A stretch of DNA of 64,000 nt from Methanobacteriota archaeon (GTDB lineage: Archaea; Thermoplasmatota; Thermoplasmata; SG8-5; JACRNV01), in NCBI GenBank assembly GCA_016214785.1, contig JACRNV010000055.1, positions 1 to 64,000 on the forward strand, written 5' to 3'. Made by a program: the position numbers and the translations under genes. This document shows, in pieces, positions 33,488-42,383 of the stretch; the first letter of the stretch is position 1; each line of letters opens with the position of its first letter. Below the pieces are notes generated by a model, which ran no database searches, was not told where the DNA came from, and saw nothing but the letters and a program-made list of their open reading frames with translations.

Positions 33488-34689
33488 CACAGCCCCTCCG
33501 CTTCTTTGACCGCCTCTTCGTTCACGTTGATCCACTCCACCCGCATTCGAGCCTTTCCCGTTTCCATGGAGGGCTTGACCTTGTCGTAGATTGTCTCAAA
33601 GTCCTTCGGCACTATGTCCCGTCCGCCGAGCCCGATGATGTAATTGAGCATCATCGGCTTCTTCTCCATGTTGTAGAATGCGCCGGAGACGTCTGCAAAT
33701 AGCGGGCCTCCATGGCCGTAAGAATACGCCCTTTCGACGATTGCCACGACCTTGGCGCTCTTAACCAGGGCGTAGAGCTCCTTGGTGGGGAACGGGCGGT
33801 AAACGGTCATCTTGACCAGGCCCGCCTTTATGCCCTTCTTCCTGAGATTGTCGACCGCGGCCTTCGCCGTGCCGAACATCGAGCCAATCATGACCATGAT
33901 GACGTCAGCGTCCTCGGTCTTGTACCCCACGACCTTCTGGTACTTGCGCCCGAAGCGCTTCTCGAAGTCCTCGAATACCTCGTCGATGACTGCCGACGAG
34001 CGCTCCATGGCCATTTCCTCGGCCAGCTTGAACTCCATGTAGTATTCGGGCGTGGCGAACGAGCCTATCGTCATGGGCCTCGCCGGATCGAGCCAGCAGT
34101 ACGGGGATTCGTACTTCGGCAGGAAGGCATCTACTTTATCCTGCTCAGGAACGTCCACGGGTTCCATGGTGTGGGTGAGGACGAAGGCATCGAGCCCAAT
34201 CATCGACGGAAGGAGGACCTTCTTGTTCTCCGAGACTTTGAAGGCTACGAGCGTCAGGTCGATGCACTCCTGGTTCGTCTGGGCGTAGAAGTGCAGCCAG
34301 CCAACGTCGCGCTCGGCCATCGTGTCCGAGTGGTCGCCCCAGATGTTGATGGGAGCGCTGAGCGCGCGATTGGCCACGGGCATGACGATGGGCAGCCTCA
34401 TCCCCGAGGCTATGAAGAGCATCTCGTGCATGAGCGCCAGCCCCTGCGATGACGTTGCCGTGCACGTGCGCACGCCGCACGCGGCCGCGCCTATGCACGC
34501 GCTCATGGCGCTGTGCTCGCTCTCCACCGGAATGTACTCGCACTTCATCTCGCCGTTGTTCACGAACTCGGATATCTGTTCCGGGAATAGGGTCGAGGGC
34601 GTTATCGGGTACGCTGGTATCACTTCGGCCCTCGCGAGCTTGGCCGCCACGGCCGTCGCAAAGTTCCCCTTAATGACTTCCTTGACCAT
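33487..34689 (-). CDS. porA: Pyruvate:ferredoxin oxidoreductase alpha subunit
   Basis: A 400-residue subunit with the pyrimidine-binding domain: VIPAYPITPSTLFPEQISEFV, SEHSAMSACIGAAACGVRTCTATSS-type core and IVMPVANRALSAP. The length and the presence of NIWGDHSDTM fit pyruvate-type rather than 2-oxoglutarate-type alpha subunits. Packed between porD and porB. Confidence 0.94.
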   Translation of the reverse strand: MVKEVIKGNFATAVAAKLARAEVIPAYPITPSTLFPEQISEFVNNGEMKCEYIPVESEHSAMSACIGAAACGVRTCTATSSQGLALMHEMLFIASGMRLPIVMPVANRALSAPINIWGDHSDTMAERDVGWLHFYAQTNQECIDLTLVAFKVSENKKVLLPSMIGLDAFVLTHTMEPVDVPEQDKVDAFLPKYESPYCWLDPARPMTIGSFATPEYYMEFKLAEEMAMERSSAVIDEVFEDFEKRFGRKYQKVVGYKTEDADVIMVMIGSMFGTAKAAVDNLRKKGIKAGLVKMTVYRPFPTKELYALVKSAKVVAIVERAYSYGHGGPLFADVSGAFYNMEKKPMMLNYIIGLGGRDIVPKDFETIYDKVKPSMETGKARMRVEWINVNEEAVKEAEGL

Positions 34690-34693
34690 GGTA

Positions 34694-35005
34694 TCACTTC
34701 TCCTCTGTGACCATCGTTATGGCCTTTTTGTCCGTCTTCTCTTTGTCGGCCTTCTTGTTCTGCGGGCACTCGTAGGCGCAGATGCCGCACCCCTTGCAGT
34801 AGTCGAGGTTGATCTCGATGCGCTTCTTGCCGTCGGTTATCCTGATTATAGATGAGTCTGGGCAATACCTGTAGCACGTCCAGCAGCCGATGCAGTGCTC
34901 TGGATGCAGCACGGGCCTCATCGAGCGCCATGTGCCGGTCTTGTAGTTCTTCGAGCTCCCCGCGACGGGGTTCACGCCACCGACAGAAATCTTCTTCTTC
35001 GCCAT
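34694..35005 (-). CDS. porD: Pyruvate:ferredoxin oxidoreductase delta subunit (2x[4Fe-4S])
   Basis: A 103-residue ferredoxin-like subunit. Two CxxCxxCxxxCP motifs are seen: CIGCWTCYRYCPD and CKGCGICAYECPQ. The N-terminal GGVNPVAGSSKNYKTGTWRSMRP is typical of PorD. ATG at 35005, 2 bp after the porC stop; a much longer frame in this phase runs across porC and is not real. Confidence 0.93.
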   Translation of the reverse strand: MAKKKISVGGVNPVAGSSKNYKTGTWRSMRPVLHPEHCIGCWTCYRYCPDSSIIRITDGKKRIEINLDYCKGCGICAYECPQNKKADKEKTDKKAITMVTEEK

Positions 35006-35007
35006 CC

Positions 35008-35556
35008 TCAGACCCCCTTCACGCGATCGTAGGCATGCTTCGCCGCCTTCTTGTTTTCCTCTTGCTTCACGGGCGCCGTATCGTCTATGGCTGCCTCGAT
35101 GGCCTTCATGCCGACGTTGCCGGCGACCTTCGAGAGGGCACCGAGTATGGCCGTGTTCACGATGGGGTTGGTCCTGCTCCCGAGCCTGTTCTCGATGGCG
35201 ATGCTCGTCGCGTCGACCGTGTAGACCTTCCCGACTTTGAGATGGAACTCCTTCGGGTCCTTCTTCGAGTTGATTATAACTATCCCTGTCGACTTCAGGC
35301 CGCTCGTGACGTCCACGACGTCCATGAGCGTCGGGTCCAGGACCACGACGGCATCGGGTTCGTATATCTGGCACTTGATGTCGATCGGCCTCTCGTCGAT
35401 CCTCGTGAAGGCCGCGACGGGCGCCCCCCGTCGTTCGACACCGAACATCGGGAACGACTGCACGTCCTTGCCCTCCTTGAAGGCCGCCACCGCGAGCACG
35501 TTCGCGGCCGTGACCGCGCCCTGCCCTCCCCTGCCATGGAAACGAACTTCGTACAT
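35008..35556 (-). CDS. porC: Pyruvate:ferredoxin oxidoreductase gamma subunit
   Basis: A 182-residue gamma subunit: [41 protein letters not shown] and [19 protein letters not shown] are family hallmarks of the CoA-binding domain. First gene of the por operon. Start ATG at 35556. Confidence 0.94.
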   Translation of the reverse strand: MYEVRFHGRGGQGAVTAANVLAVAAFKEGKDVQSFPMFGVERRGAPVAAFTRIDERPIDIKCQIYEPDAVVVLDPTLMDVVDVTSGLKSTGIVIINSKKDPKEFHLKVGKVYTVDATSIAIENRLGSRTNPIVNTAILGALSKVAGNVGMKAIEAAIDDTAPVKQEENKKAAKHAYDRVKGV

Positions 35557-35658
35557 ACATTGCCTCCTGATTGCTTGGCGCCACTGGAAAAGGCTTGTGC
35601 GAGATAAAGTTTATTGCGATCTAACTGAAAAAGCGGTTGGCCAGGGTGTAATAAGCGG

Positions 35659-36177
35659 TTAATCCAACCACTCTTTCGTAATTTCGAACAGGCTCCTTCT
35701 TTCGCTCACCTGGTCGTAACGGCAGTGAGCGGCTTCGGCCGCGCCCCTGTCCCGCTCGTGGTCGCCGACGAATAGTACCTCATCAGGACTCAGTTTGAAA
35801 TCGCGCATCGCGCGCTCCAGCAGCTCAGCGCGCGGCTTGCGGCAGGCGCACCCCTCGTCCGGCCTGTGGGGGCACATGTAGACTGCGTCGAGCTTGCCGC
35901 CGGCGCGCTCGATTTCCGCGAGCATGCACTTGTGAATGTCGTCCACATTCTCTTTCGGTACCAGGTTGCGGTTGATGCACGACTGGTTGGTTATCAGGAC
36001 GGCCAACAGCCCCTTCTTCTTAATGTGAGCCAAGGCTTCAAGGCTGTCTGGCAGGAACTCGAAGAGCCGCCACTCGGTCACGTAGCCCTTGTCGATGTTG
36101 CGGTTGATGACGCCGTCCCTGTCCAAAAAGACGGCCTTGAGAACATTACCTTTTCCCGGGCCTTCATTTTTCGGCAT
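35659..36177 (-). CDS. gmhB: D-glycero-D-manno-heptose 1,7-bisphosphate phosphatase
   Basis: A 172-residue HAD phosphatase of the GmhB/HisB-N group. VFLDRDGVINRN holds the nucleophile Asp and acid Asp, TNQS is motif II, CPHRPDEGCACRKP is the zinc-binding loop typical of GmhB, and FVGDHERD is motif IV. Removes the 7-phosphate in nucleotide-heptose synthesis. Last gene of the heptose operon, 4 bp after gmhA. Confidence 0.9.
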   Translation of the reverse strand: MPKNEGPGKGNVLKAVFLDRDGVINRNIDKGYVTEWRLFEFLPDSLEALAHIKKKGLLAVLITNQSCINRNLVPKENVDDIHKCMLAEIERAGGKLDAVYMCPHRPDEGCACRKPRAELLERAMRDFKLSPDEVLFVGDHERDRGAAEAAHCRYDQVSERRSLFEITKEWLD

Positions 36178-36181
36178 TCTC

Positions 36182-36790
36182 TCAGCAGCCGCCGGACGGC
36201 TTCCCCTGCCTGTGCAATGACTCCTCGCGGATCGCGGAAGTTATCATGTGCTCGACGAGAAGGTGGATGTCCTCTATCTGCTGCATGTAGTGGAGGGGTA
36301 TCACGTAAGCGATTTCGGCGGCCGTGGCCAGCTTCCCGCCCTTGAAGCCAGATAGGCCCATCGTCATCGCGCCGTTCTCGCGCGCCCAATCTACTGCTTT
36401 GAGAACGTTCGGCGAGTTGCCGCTGCCGCTGATTCCTATGACCACGTCGCCGGGGCGCATGAGGTTCTTCAGCTGCTCGACGAAGATGTCGTCATACGAG
36501 GAGTCGTTGCCCCATGCCGTCATGAGCGGGATGTTGTCTGTGAGCGCGATGGCCCGGAACCGCGCCTCGTTCTCGACGATGGTCCCCTTAGCCAGGTCGC
36601 TGACGAAGTGCGAGGCCGTGGAGGCGCTCCCGCCGTTGCCGGTGATGAACACCGTCGCCCCCCTCTTCCGGGCTTCGAGCAGGATGTCCGCAATCCTGTC
36701 GAAGGTCTCGGCGTCGGCCCGCATCTTGTGCAGCGACTCGACGATCTCATCCAGATACTTCCTCATGAACTTCTTCCTGTAATCGCTCAT
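36182..36790 (-). CDS. gmhA: Phosphoheptose isomerase (sedoheptulose 7-phosphate isomerase)
   Basis: About 202 residues with one SIS domain: FITGNGGSASTASHFVSDLAKG, LTDNIPLMTAWGNDSSYDDIF and GISGSGNSPNVLKAVDWA. These match GmhA, which turns sedoheptulose 7-phosphate into D-glycero-D-manno-heptose 7-phosphate. ATG at 36790, 2 bp after the kinase gene; a longer frame upstream lies inside the kinase gene. Confidence 0.92.
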   Translation of the reverse strand: MSDYRKKFMRKYLDEIVESLHKMRADAETFDRIADILLEARKRGATVFITGNGGSASTASHFVSDLAKGTIVENEARFRAIALTDNIPLMTAWGNDSSYDDIFVEQLKNLMRPGDVVIGISGSGNSPNVLKAVDWARENGAMTMGLSGFKGGKLATAAEIAYVIPLHYMQQIEDIHLLVEHMITSAIREESLHRQGKPSGGC

Positions 36791-36792
36791 CC

Positions 36793-37800
36793 TCAATCTC
36801 CTCCTATTATCTTCGCGCCGTGCATATCGAACTTGAAGTCCATCTGCTTGAGCCCCTGCGCGGAGAGCGCGTCGCGCACGGCCTTCTGGTGCGGCTTCTC
36901 GCAGAAGAGCATGAGGAATCCGCCGCCGCCGGCGCCCGTGAGCTTGGCCCCTATCGCGCCGTTGTCCATGGCGGTATTGTAGAACCTGTCGATGCGCTCG
37001 TTGGATATGCCCTTCGCCAGCCTCTTCTTGTTCTCCCACGCCCGAGCCATGAGCTTGCCGAACTTCCTGAGGTCCCCCTCGGAGATGGCGTCCTTTATCT
37101 CGAAGCCCAGGCTCTTGATGTTGTGCAGGGACTGGACGACCTCCTCCCTGTCCTCCTTACCCCCCCTGTCCTGGGAGAAGAGGATGTTGGACGAGTCCCT
37201 CGTGCGACCTGTGAAGAAGAGCATGATGTCCTCCTCCAGGCGCTTGCGTATCTCGTGGCTGAGCTCCAGGGGCTCGACCTTGACCCCCTCCTTCGTGAAG
37301 TGGAACACGTTCAGGCCGCCGAAGCTCGCCGCGTACTCGTCCTGCTTGCCTATCGGCATGCCGAGGTCATCGTGGCCTATCTTGTACGCCGTCTCGGCTA
37401 TCTGCTGCTTGGACATCTTCATGTGCTCGAGCTCGTTGAAGAGATTGACGAGGTTCACGCAAACGGTACCCGAGGAGCCCAGGCCGGTGCCGGGCGGCAC
37501 CTCCGAAGCCATGAAGAGGTTCATCCCGCGCTGGATGTTGAAGTGCTTGATGACCGATACCGGTATGTCGAGCCCCTGGCCGAGCCTGAGGTCGTAGAAA
37601 TCGCGGACGGTCTGGCTGAGCTGGAGGTCGGACGATATTATCTGAATGCGGTCGTCCTCGCGCATCTCCAGTATCGTATAGAAGTACTTGTTGATGGAGG
37701 CGCTGATTACCATCCCGCCGTGCCTCTCGTAGTACGAGGCAAGGTCCGTGCCCCCGCCACCGAAGCTTATGCGCACCGGCGCCCGGCTAATCAGCGTCAT
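36793..37800 (-). CDS. hddA: D-glycero-D-manno-heptose 7-phosphate kinase (GHMP family)
   Basis: A 335-residue GHMP kinase. RISFGGGGTDLASYYERHGG at the N-terminus, the ATP loop VPPGTGLGSSGTVCVNLVN near 110-128, and the C-terminal GAKLTGAGGGGFLMLF. The GGGGTDL start is typical of HddA-like kinases, giving heptose 1,7-bisphosphate. Overlaps the nucleotidyltransferase gene upstream by 14 bp. Confidence 0.9.
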   Translation of the reverse strand: MTLISRAPVRISFGGGGTDLASYYERHGGMVISASINKYFYTILEMREDDRIQIISSDLQLSQTVRDFYDLRLGQGLDIPVSVIKHFNIQRGMNLFMASEVPPGTGLGSSGTVCVNLVNLFNELEHMKMSKQQIAETAYKIGHDDLGMPIGKQDEYAASFGGLNVFHFTKEGVKVEPLELSHEIRKRLEEDIMLFFTGRTRDSSNILFSQDRGGKEDREEVVQSLHNIKSLGFEIKDAISEGDLRKFGKLMARAWENKKRLAKGISNERIDRFYNTAMDNGAIGAKLTGAGGGGFLMLFCEKPHQKAVRDALSAQGLKQMDFKFDMHGAKIIGGD

Positions 37801-38491
37801 GCAGTATCCCCCGCGCCTCCTCCAGGCCCTCGGGCGTGCCGATGTCCCAGAAGCGCGCGCCTGTCATCCACCCCAAAAGCTCCCCCCTTTTTATCAGTTT
37901 TGGAAAGACCGTTTCCTCGAGCGAGAACTTCCCCGTCGGGCAGCCGGCAAGCGCATCCTTCCTCAGGAAGAAGACCCCCGCCTCGACGCCGCTCATCCCC
38001 GGGCTCTCCTCCTTTTTACGGTAATTCAGGACCAGCCCCGCATCGTCGAGCGCAACGTTGTTCCTGGCGATGCGGGGGTTATTGCTATAGACGGTGATGA
38101 GCCCCGTTTTGCCGGACTTCTCGAACATGGCCATCGGCTCTGCGTATTCGATTGGTAAATAGCTGTCCCCGTAAAGGACCATGAAACCGTCCTCAAGGAG
38201 CGGCTCGGCCTGCTTGAGCGCGCCCCCGGTCCCGAGGAGATCCTTCTCGATGGAATATTTCACCCGGATACCGAACTTGGAGCCGTCACCGAAATGCTCG
38301 TGAATCTGCTCTCCGAGATGGCCAATCAACATGATGGCCTCATCGAAACCGCGCCTTTTCATGCGCTTTACAAGCAGCTCGAGGAAAGGCACGCCATCGA
38401 CCAGGGCCATGGGCTTTGGAATCGTATGGGTTATCGGGCGCAGGCGCGTCCCCAGGCCTCCCGCAAGCACGACCGCCTGCTTCACTGACAA
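37787..38491 (-). CDS. Sugar-phosphate nucleotidyltransferase (HddC-like)
   Basis: A 234-residue NTP transferase: VLAGGLGTRLRPITHTIPKPMA at the N-terminus, then LYGDSYLPI and the C-terminal FWDIGTPEGLEEA. With gmhA, hddA and gmhB beside it, the likely reaction is activation of heptose 1-phosphate with GTP (HddC type). A mannose-1-phosphate role is the alternative. Confidence 0.8.
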   Translation of the reverse strand: MSVKQAVVLAGGLGTRLRPITHTIPKPMALVDGVPFLELLVKRMKRRGFDEAIMLIGHLGEQIHEHFGDGSKFGIRVKYSIEKDLLGTGGALKQAEPLLEDGFMVLYGDSYLPIEYAEPMAMFEKSGKTGLITVYSNNPRIARNNVALDDAGLVLNYRKKEESPGMSGVEAGVFFLRKDALAGCPTGKFSLEETVFPKLIKRGELLGWMTGARFWDIGTPEGLEEARGILHDAD

Positions 38492-38494
38492 TGC

Positions 38495-39454
38495 TTACCT
38501 CCGCTTATCGTATATCCACTTGTTCGCCAGGAGCCACCGGGCCGTGCGCCTGATCCCCTCCTCGACGCCTATTTTAGGCTCCCAGCCCAGAACCCTCAGC
38601 CGCTGTATGGACAGGTGGACGACGGGCGCGTCCCCTATCCAGCCCCTGTCACCGCCGGTGTAGTTGAACCTCACTCCTTTCAGCCCCATCTCCTCGACGA
38701 TGATGTCGGCCACCCTGCTCACCGTGATAGTGTCGACGTTGCCGATGTTGAAGACATTCACCTTCCCCTTTGCGTGCTTGTGGGCGTGCATGAAGCCGTC
38801 GACGCAGTCCTGGACGTGCAGGAAGGACTTGCGCTGCCTCCCGTCACCGAATATTTCCAGCTCCCTGGGGTTCGCCAGGAGCTTCTTGACAAAGTCGTAC
38901 GTGACGCCATGTGGGTGCCTCTCTCCGACGACGGAGACGAACCTGAACATCCAGCTGCGCATCCCGTAGGCCTCGCAGAAGGCCTCGATGAACGCCTCGC
39001 AGGAGAGCTTGGATGCACCGTAGAACGACGTCTGTGTCTTCGGCGCGTCCTCGGGCGTTGGGAAGGTCTTCTGGTCGCCGTAGACGGCCGCCGACGACGC
39101 GAAGACGATGTCCTTGACATCATGTTTCCTCATCGATTCGAGCACGTTGTAGGTCGTGATGACGTTCCTCTCGAGGTCCCTGAAGGTATCATCGAGCCCG
39201 CGCCTGATGTCGGCGTTGGCGGCGAAGTGGAAGACGGTATCGCAGCCGGCCATTGCGCCCTCGACCTTGGCCAGGTCCTTGAGGTCGAAGTAGTGGTTCT
39301 TCAGGCTCTTGTTGCCATCGTGATGTGCCACGTACTCCTTCACGCCGGTGGCGAGGCTGTCGACGTTGGACACAGAGCAGCCGTCGGCGAGCAGCCTGTC
39401 TATGAGGTGGCTGCCGATGAAGCCGCAGCCCCCAGTGACGAACGCATCCTTCAT
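38495..39454 (-). CDS. NAD-dependent sugar epimerase/dehydratase (extended SDR)
   Basis: A 319-residue extended SDR. FVTGGCGFIGSHLIDRLL is the NAD loop; the active site is the S-x24-Y-x3-K set, with SSAAVYGDQ and YGASKLSCEAF. RFVSVVGERHPHGVTYDFV fits UDP-glucose 4-epimerase/NDP-sugar epimerase members. A TTTATATAC box lies about 20-30 bp upstream of the ATG. First gene of the heptose nucleotide operon. Confidence 0.88.
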   Translation of the reverse strand: MKDAFVTGGCGFIGSHLIDRLLADGCSVSNVDSLATGVKEYVAHHDGNKSLKNHYFDLKDLAKVEGAMAGCDTVFHFAANADIRRGLDDTFRDLERNVITTYNVLESMRKHDVKDIVFASSAAVYGDQKTFPTPEDAPKTQTSFYGASKLSCEAFIEAFCEAYGMRSWMFRFVSVVGERHPHGVTYDFVKKLLANPRELEIFGDGRQRKSFLHVQDCVDGFMHAHKHAKGKVNVFNIGNVDTITVSRVADIIVEEMGLKGVRFNYTGGDRGWIGDAPVVHLSIQRLRVLGWEPKIGVEEGIRRTARWLLANKWIYDKRR

Positions 39455-39493
39455 GCCAACCCCTTCATATTATTTAGTATATAAATGATATCA

Positions 39494-40621
39494 TCAGCGC
39501 GACAGAACGAGTTTATATGCGTCCAGAAGGCGCTTTCGCATCTTGCCCCAGTTGTATTTCTCAGAGAAGGCGCGCCTGGCGTAGGCGCCGACATCCCCGT
39601 GCTTTCCATCTCTCAAATTCTTTACAACGTTCGCCAATGCATCCGCGTTTCCGTATTCGATAGCCACGCCGCACTTCTCTTCCTCAGCCACCCGCGCCGC
39701 ATACGTCCCCTTCGCGACGATGGAAGGCTTCCCCGCTGCCATGGCCTCGAAGAGCTTGTTCGGGGCGCCGTCCCTGTTGTTCCTGTTTCGCGGGTCGAAG
39801 CAGACCAGGACGGCATCGGCGGCCATCGTGTGGGGGATGACCATTTCCGAAGGTACGCGGTCCAGCACTTTTACATTCTCGAGTCCGACGGCCCTCCTCT
39901 TCAAATCCCCGCTAAGCGAGCCGAAGCCCCCGAGAACGAGGAAGAACTCGTCCTTTGGAAGGCTCTTGAAAGCCTCGATTGCCTCTGCGAGGCTGCGTTC
40001 CGGCTCCAGCACGCCTATGTAGATGACAGTGAAGCGGCTGCCAATGCCGAGTTCCTCGCGGATTTTGGAAGGCTTCGCATCGACCGGGTCCTGGCAGTTC
40101 ATCACGGCGACTGGGTTTCGCGCCCCCTTCTTCCTGTAATTCTCGACAAAGACATCGTTGACTGTGATGAACGCCGATGCCTTCCTCAGTAGCACCTCCT
40201 CAAGCCATTCGATGAACCTGATGGCGATGTTTGGCAGGCTCCCGGCGACCATGTCCGAGTAGCGCTCGTGGGCGTCGTAGACGAGCGGCACGCCCCTGAG
40301 CCACGAGACCGCGGCTCCCAGCGGCAGCGTGTCGAAGTCATGGGCATGCACTATGTCGAACCTTTCGCGCGCCGCAGCCCAGATAGCCCTCTTCCAGAAC
40401 AGGGGGAGCTTGAGAACCATGTCCAGCGGTGATGTATAGCCCGCCCGGGGGCCGAGCCGCACGACCTTGACAGGACCGTCTTTGTGGCTCGAACGCAGCC
40501 CTTCCCTGTCCCACGAAAGGATGGTGACCGAATGCCCGACTCCGACGAGCGCGAGGGCCTCCCTCTGCACCCTGGGATCGGGTCTGTAAGGATTCGACAG
40601 GAGCATCAGCGCCTTCGCCAT
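39494..40621 (-). CDS. Family 4-type glycosyltransferase
   Basis: About 375 residues with a GT-B fold. N-terminal domain MLLSNPYRPDPRVQREALAL; C-terminal donor site IYIGVLEPERSLAEAIEAF and NKLFEAMAAGKPSIVAKG. The ATG at 40621 is preferred over 40639 because a GTTTTATCT box lies about 25 bp upstream. It precedes the heptose operon on the same strand and may transfer the heptose to a surface glycan; acceptor and donor are not proven. Confidence 0.88.
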   Translation of the reverse strand: MAKALMLLSNPYRPDPRVQREALALVGVGHSVTILSWDREGLRSSHKDGPVKVVRLGPRAGYTSPLDMVLKLPLFWKRAIWAAARERFDIVHAHDFDTLPLGAAVSWLRGVPLVYDAHERYSDMVAGSLPNIAIRFIEWLEEVLLRKASAFITVNDVFVENYRKKGARNPVAVMNCQDPVDAKPSKIREELGIGSRFTVIYIGVLEPERSLAEAIEAFKSLPKDEFFLVLGGFGSLSGDLKRRAVGLENVKVLDRVPSEMVIPHTMAADAVLVCFDPRNRNNRDGAPNKLFEAMAAGKPSIVAKGTYAARVAEEEKCGVAIEYGNADALANVVKNLRDGKHGDVGAYARRAFSEKYNWGKMRKRLLDAYKLVLSR

Positions 40622-40689
40622 GTACGCGCGCAATGCCATTGAGTAGATAAAACGTTTGCGAAGGCAAAGTCTATAACCCCCGCCACGAT

Positions 40690-41211
40690 TTGCAGAGCGT
40701 GTTGATAGCCATCACCGGGACGCCGGGCACGGGGAAGACCGCGGTAGCAGGGGTTTTGCGCAGGCGCGGCTATGCCATCGAAAGCCTAGCCGAGCTGGCT
40801 GTGCGCATGGGCGCGTCCATGAAGGGAAAGGACGAGGCTGTCATAGACACAGCGGCAATGTCGAAGAAGCTCCACGGGCGCAGGGGGCGGCTCATAGTCG
40901 AAGGGCACCTGAGCCACTGGCTCGGCCCGGACCTGTGCATCGTGTTGCGCTGCTCTCCAAAAAGGCTGAGGCAAAGGCTGGCTGCGCGAGAATATTCCAA
41001 AGCGAAAGTCCAGGCGAATGTCGAAGCCGAGGCCATCGACGCCATCCTTGTCGAATCCCTGGAGAATTGCGATGATGTGCGGGAAATTGACACAACCTCC
41101 CGCAAGGCTGTGAATGTCGCTGATTGCGTCGAGGAGATTATCAGCGATGGCGGGGAAGGCTACCTTCCGGGCTCCGTAGACTGGTCGAAGGAGGTGCTCG
41201 CGTGGTTCTAG
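40690..41211 (+). CDS. AK6/Fap7-type adenylate kinase
   Basis: A 173-residue small P-loop kinase: IAITGTPGTGKTAVAGVLRRRG, then LIVEGHLSHWL and LRCSPKRLRQRLAAREYSKAKVQANVEAE. This pattern marks the AK6/Fap7 family, an adenylate kinase that takes part in small ribosomal subunit maturation in Archaea and Eukarya. TTG start at 40690. Overlaps the next gene by 10 bp. Confidence 0.88.
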   Translation: MQSVLIAITGTPGTGKTAVAGVLRRRGYAIESLAELAVRMGASMKGKDEAVIDTAAMSKKLHGRRGRLIVEGHLSHWLGPDLCIVLRCSPKRLRQRLAAREYSKAKVQANVEAEAIDAILVESLENCDDVREIDTTSRKAVNVADCVEEIISDGGEGYLPGSVDWSKEVLAWF

Positions 41212-41840
41212 ACGAGTACCGCGAGGACGCCGATGCAGTTCTGGACCCCGTCGCCAAGCAGATGCTGGACACGCACCCCGACACGCTGACATGGACCTCT
41301 CTCTTCTGCGCAATCCTCGCCGGGGCGTTCTTCGCCCTCAGCATGTATGGCGAATGGCTCCTTGGGCTTGGCGCCATATTTGTCTTCCTGAACGGCGTGC
41401 TGGATGCCCTGGACGGCAAGATAGCCAAGATGTCGGGCAGGGCCTCGAAGCGCGGGGACATGCTCGACCACGTCGTCGACCGCTATGCGGACTTCTTCAT
41501 GATTGGCGGCATCATGCTCAGCCCCTACTCGCGCCACATGATAATCGGGCTGGCGGCGCTGCTTGGCGTCTTCATGACCAGCTACATGGGCACGCAGGCG
41601 CAGGCCGTAGGCGCGAAGCGTGACTACTCGGGCGTGCTGGGGCGCGCCGACAGGCTCGCGCTCTTAATCGCCATGCCGCTCATACAGCTGATGCTCATAA
41701 CGCTCCTGCTGCCGTCGGAGATACCGCTGCCGGCGCCGTTCCAGCTCAACCTCATCGAGATAATGCTCATATGGTTCGCGATAGCGGGGAATTTGACGGC
41801 GGTGCAGCGCGGGCTGAGGGCGTGGAGATCGCTGAAGTAA
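41202..41840 (+). CDS. CDP-alcohol phosphatidyltransferase (archaetidylinositol phosphate synthase-like)
   Basis: A 212-residue membrane enzyme with about six helices. The catalytic motif is DALDGKIAKMSG, then GDMLDHVVD: all four Asp and both Gly of the CDP-alcohol signature are present, while the usual Arg of AR is Lys. Such archaeal proteins join CDP-archaeol with inositol phosphate or a similar alcohol. The GTG start at 41202 follows GGAGGTG by 5 nt; an upstream frame extension lies in the kinase gene. Confidence 0.88.
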   Translation: MVLDEYREDADAVLDPVAKQMLDTHPDTLTWTSLFCAILAGAFFALSMYGEWLLGLGAIFVFLNGVLDALDGKIAKMSGRASKRGDMLDHVVDRYADFFMIGGIMLSPYSRHMIIGLAALLGVFMTSYMGTQAQAVGAKRDYSGVLGRADRLALLIAMPLIQLMLITLLLPSEIPLPAPFQLNLIEIMLIWFAIAGNLTAVQRGLRAWRSLK

Positions 41841-41856
41841 ATCATCCTTGTTCGCA

Positions 41857-42339
41857 TCAATCGTAATGATATGCAGATAATGAGACTAAACTACCTACTA
41901 AAGTCATCAAACTACCGATTAAATAATCATCAGCTACCCTGACCTCAAATCGCCATAAATATGCTCCAGGTATTATACTCGGCCCGACCATACAGGCAAT
42001 CATCGCTGCGGGGATTGGCAATAAAAGTGCTAATGGGACGACTATTGCAGCGCGTTTGATAAATCTGCCCATTAAATATCCTCCAACAAACGCAATTACT
42101 CCAGCTACGACGCCGCCAATAATTGATGGTGAGATGTAAAGAGATCCATCCCAGATGTTGACTTTTTTCTCACTCCAATGAAGGATTAAACCTCCGATTA
42201 AGGTAATAAAGTATAGAAGTATGGTTATTATGGCGATTTTATATGGAATTTCCATCATCTTCGATGTGTCGCATTTTTCATCGATATCCTTTTGATAATC
42301 TTCCCAATGAGAAACAGCAGTTTCATCTACCTTTTCCAT
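41857..42339 (-). CDS. Low-GC four-helix membrane protein of unknown function
   Basis: About 160 residues: a short charged N-terminus (HWEDYQKDIDEKCD) and four hydrophobic helices (about 40-60, 75-98, 102-124, 136-156). I do not recognise the family. The ATG at 42339 is chosen because TTTATAAA (42361-42368) lies 22-29 bp upstream. Much more AT-rich than both neighbours, which suggests recent acquisition. The reading frame continues upstream through priL, but that part is not coding. Confidence 0.7.
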   Translation of the reverse strand: MEKVDETAVSHWEDYQKDIDEKCDTSKMMEIPYKIAIITILLYFITLIGGLILHWSEKKVNIWDGSLYISPSIIGGVVAGVIAFVGGYLMGRFIKRAAIVVPLALLLPIPAAMIACMVGPSIIPGAYLWRFEVRVADDYLIGSLMTLVGSLVSLSAYHYD

Positions 42340-42383
42340 GATATAGGATGTATTCATGTGTTTATAAAGTTTGGGGGCAATGA

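Noticed and set aside
34694-35584. A 296-residue protein including porD
   Set aside because: The upstream part is porC read in the wrong frame, rich in Arg and Gly; porD starts at 35005.
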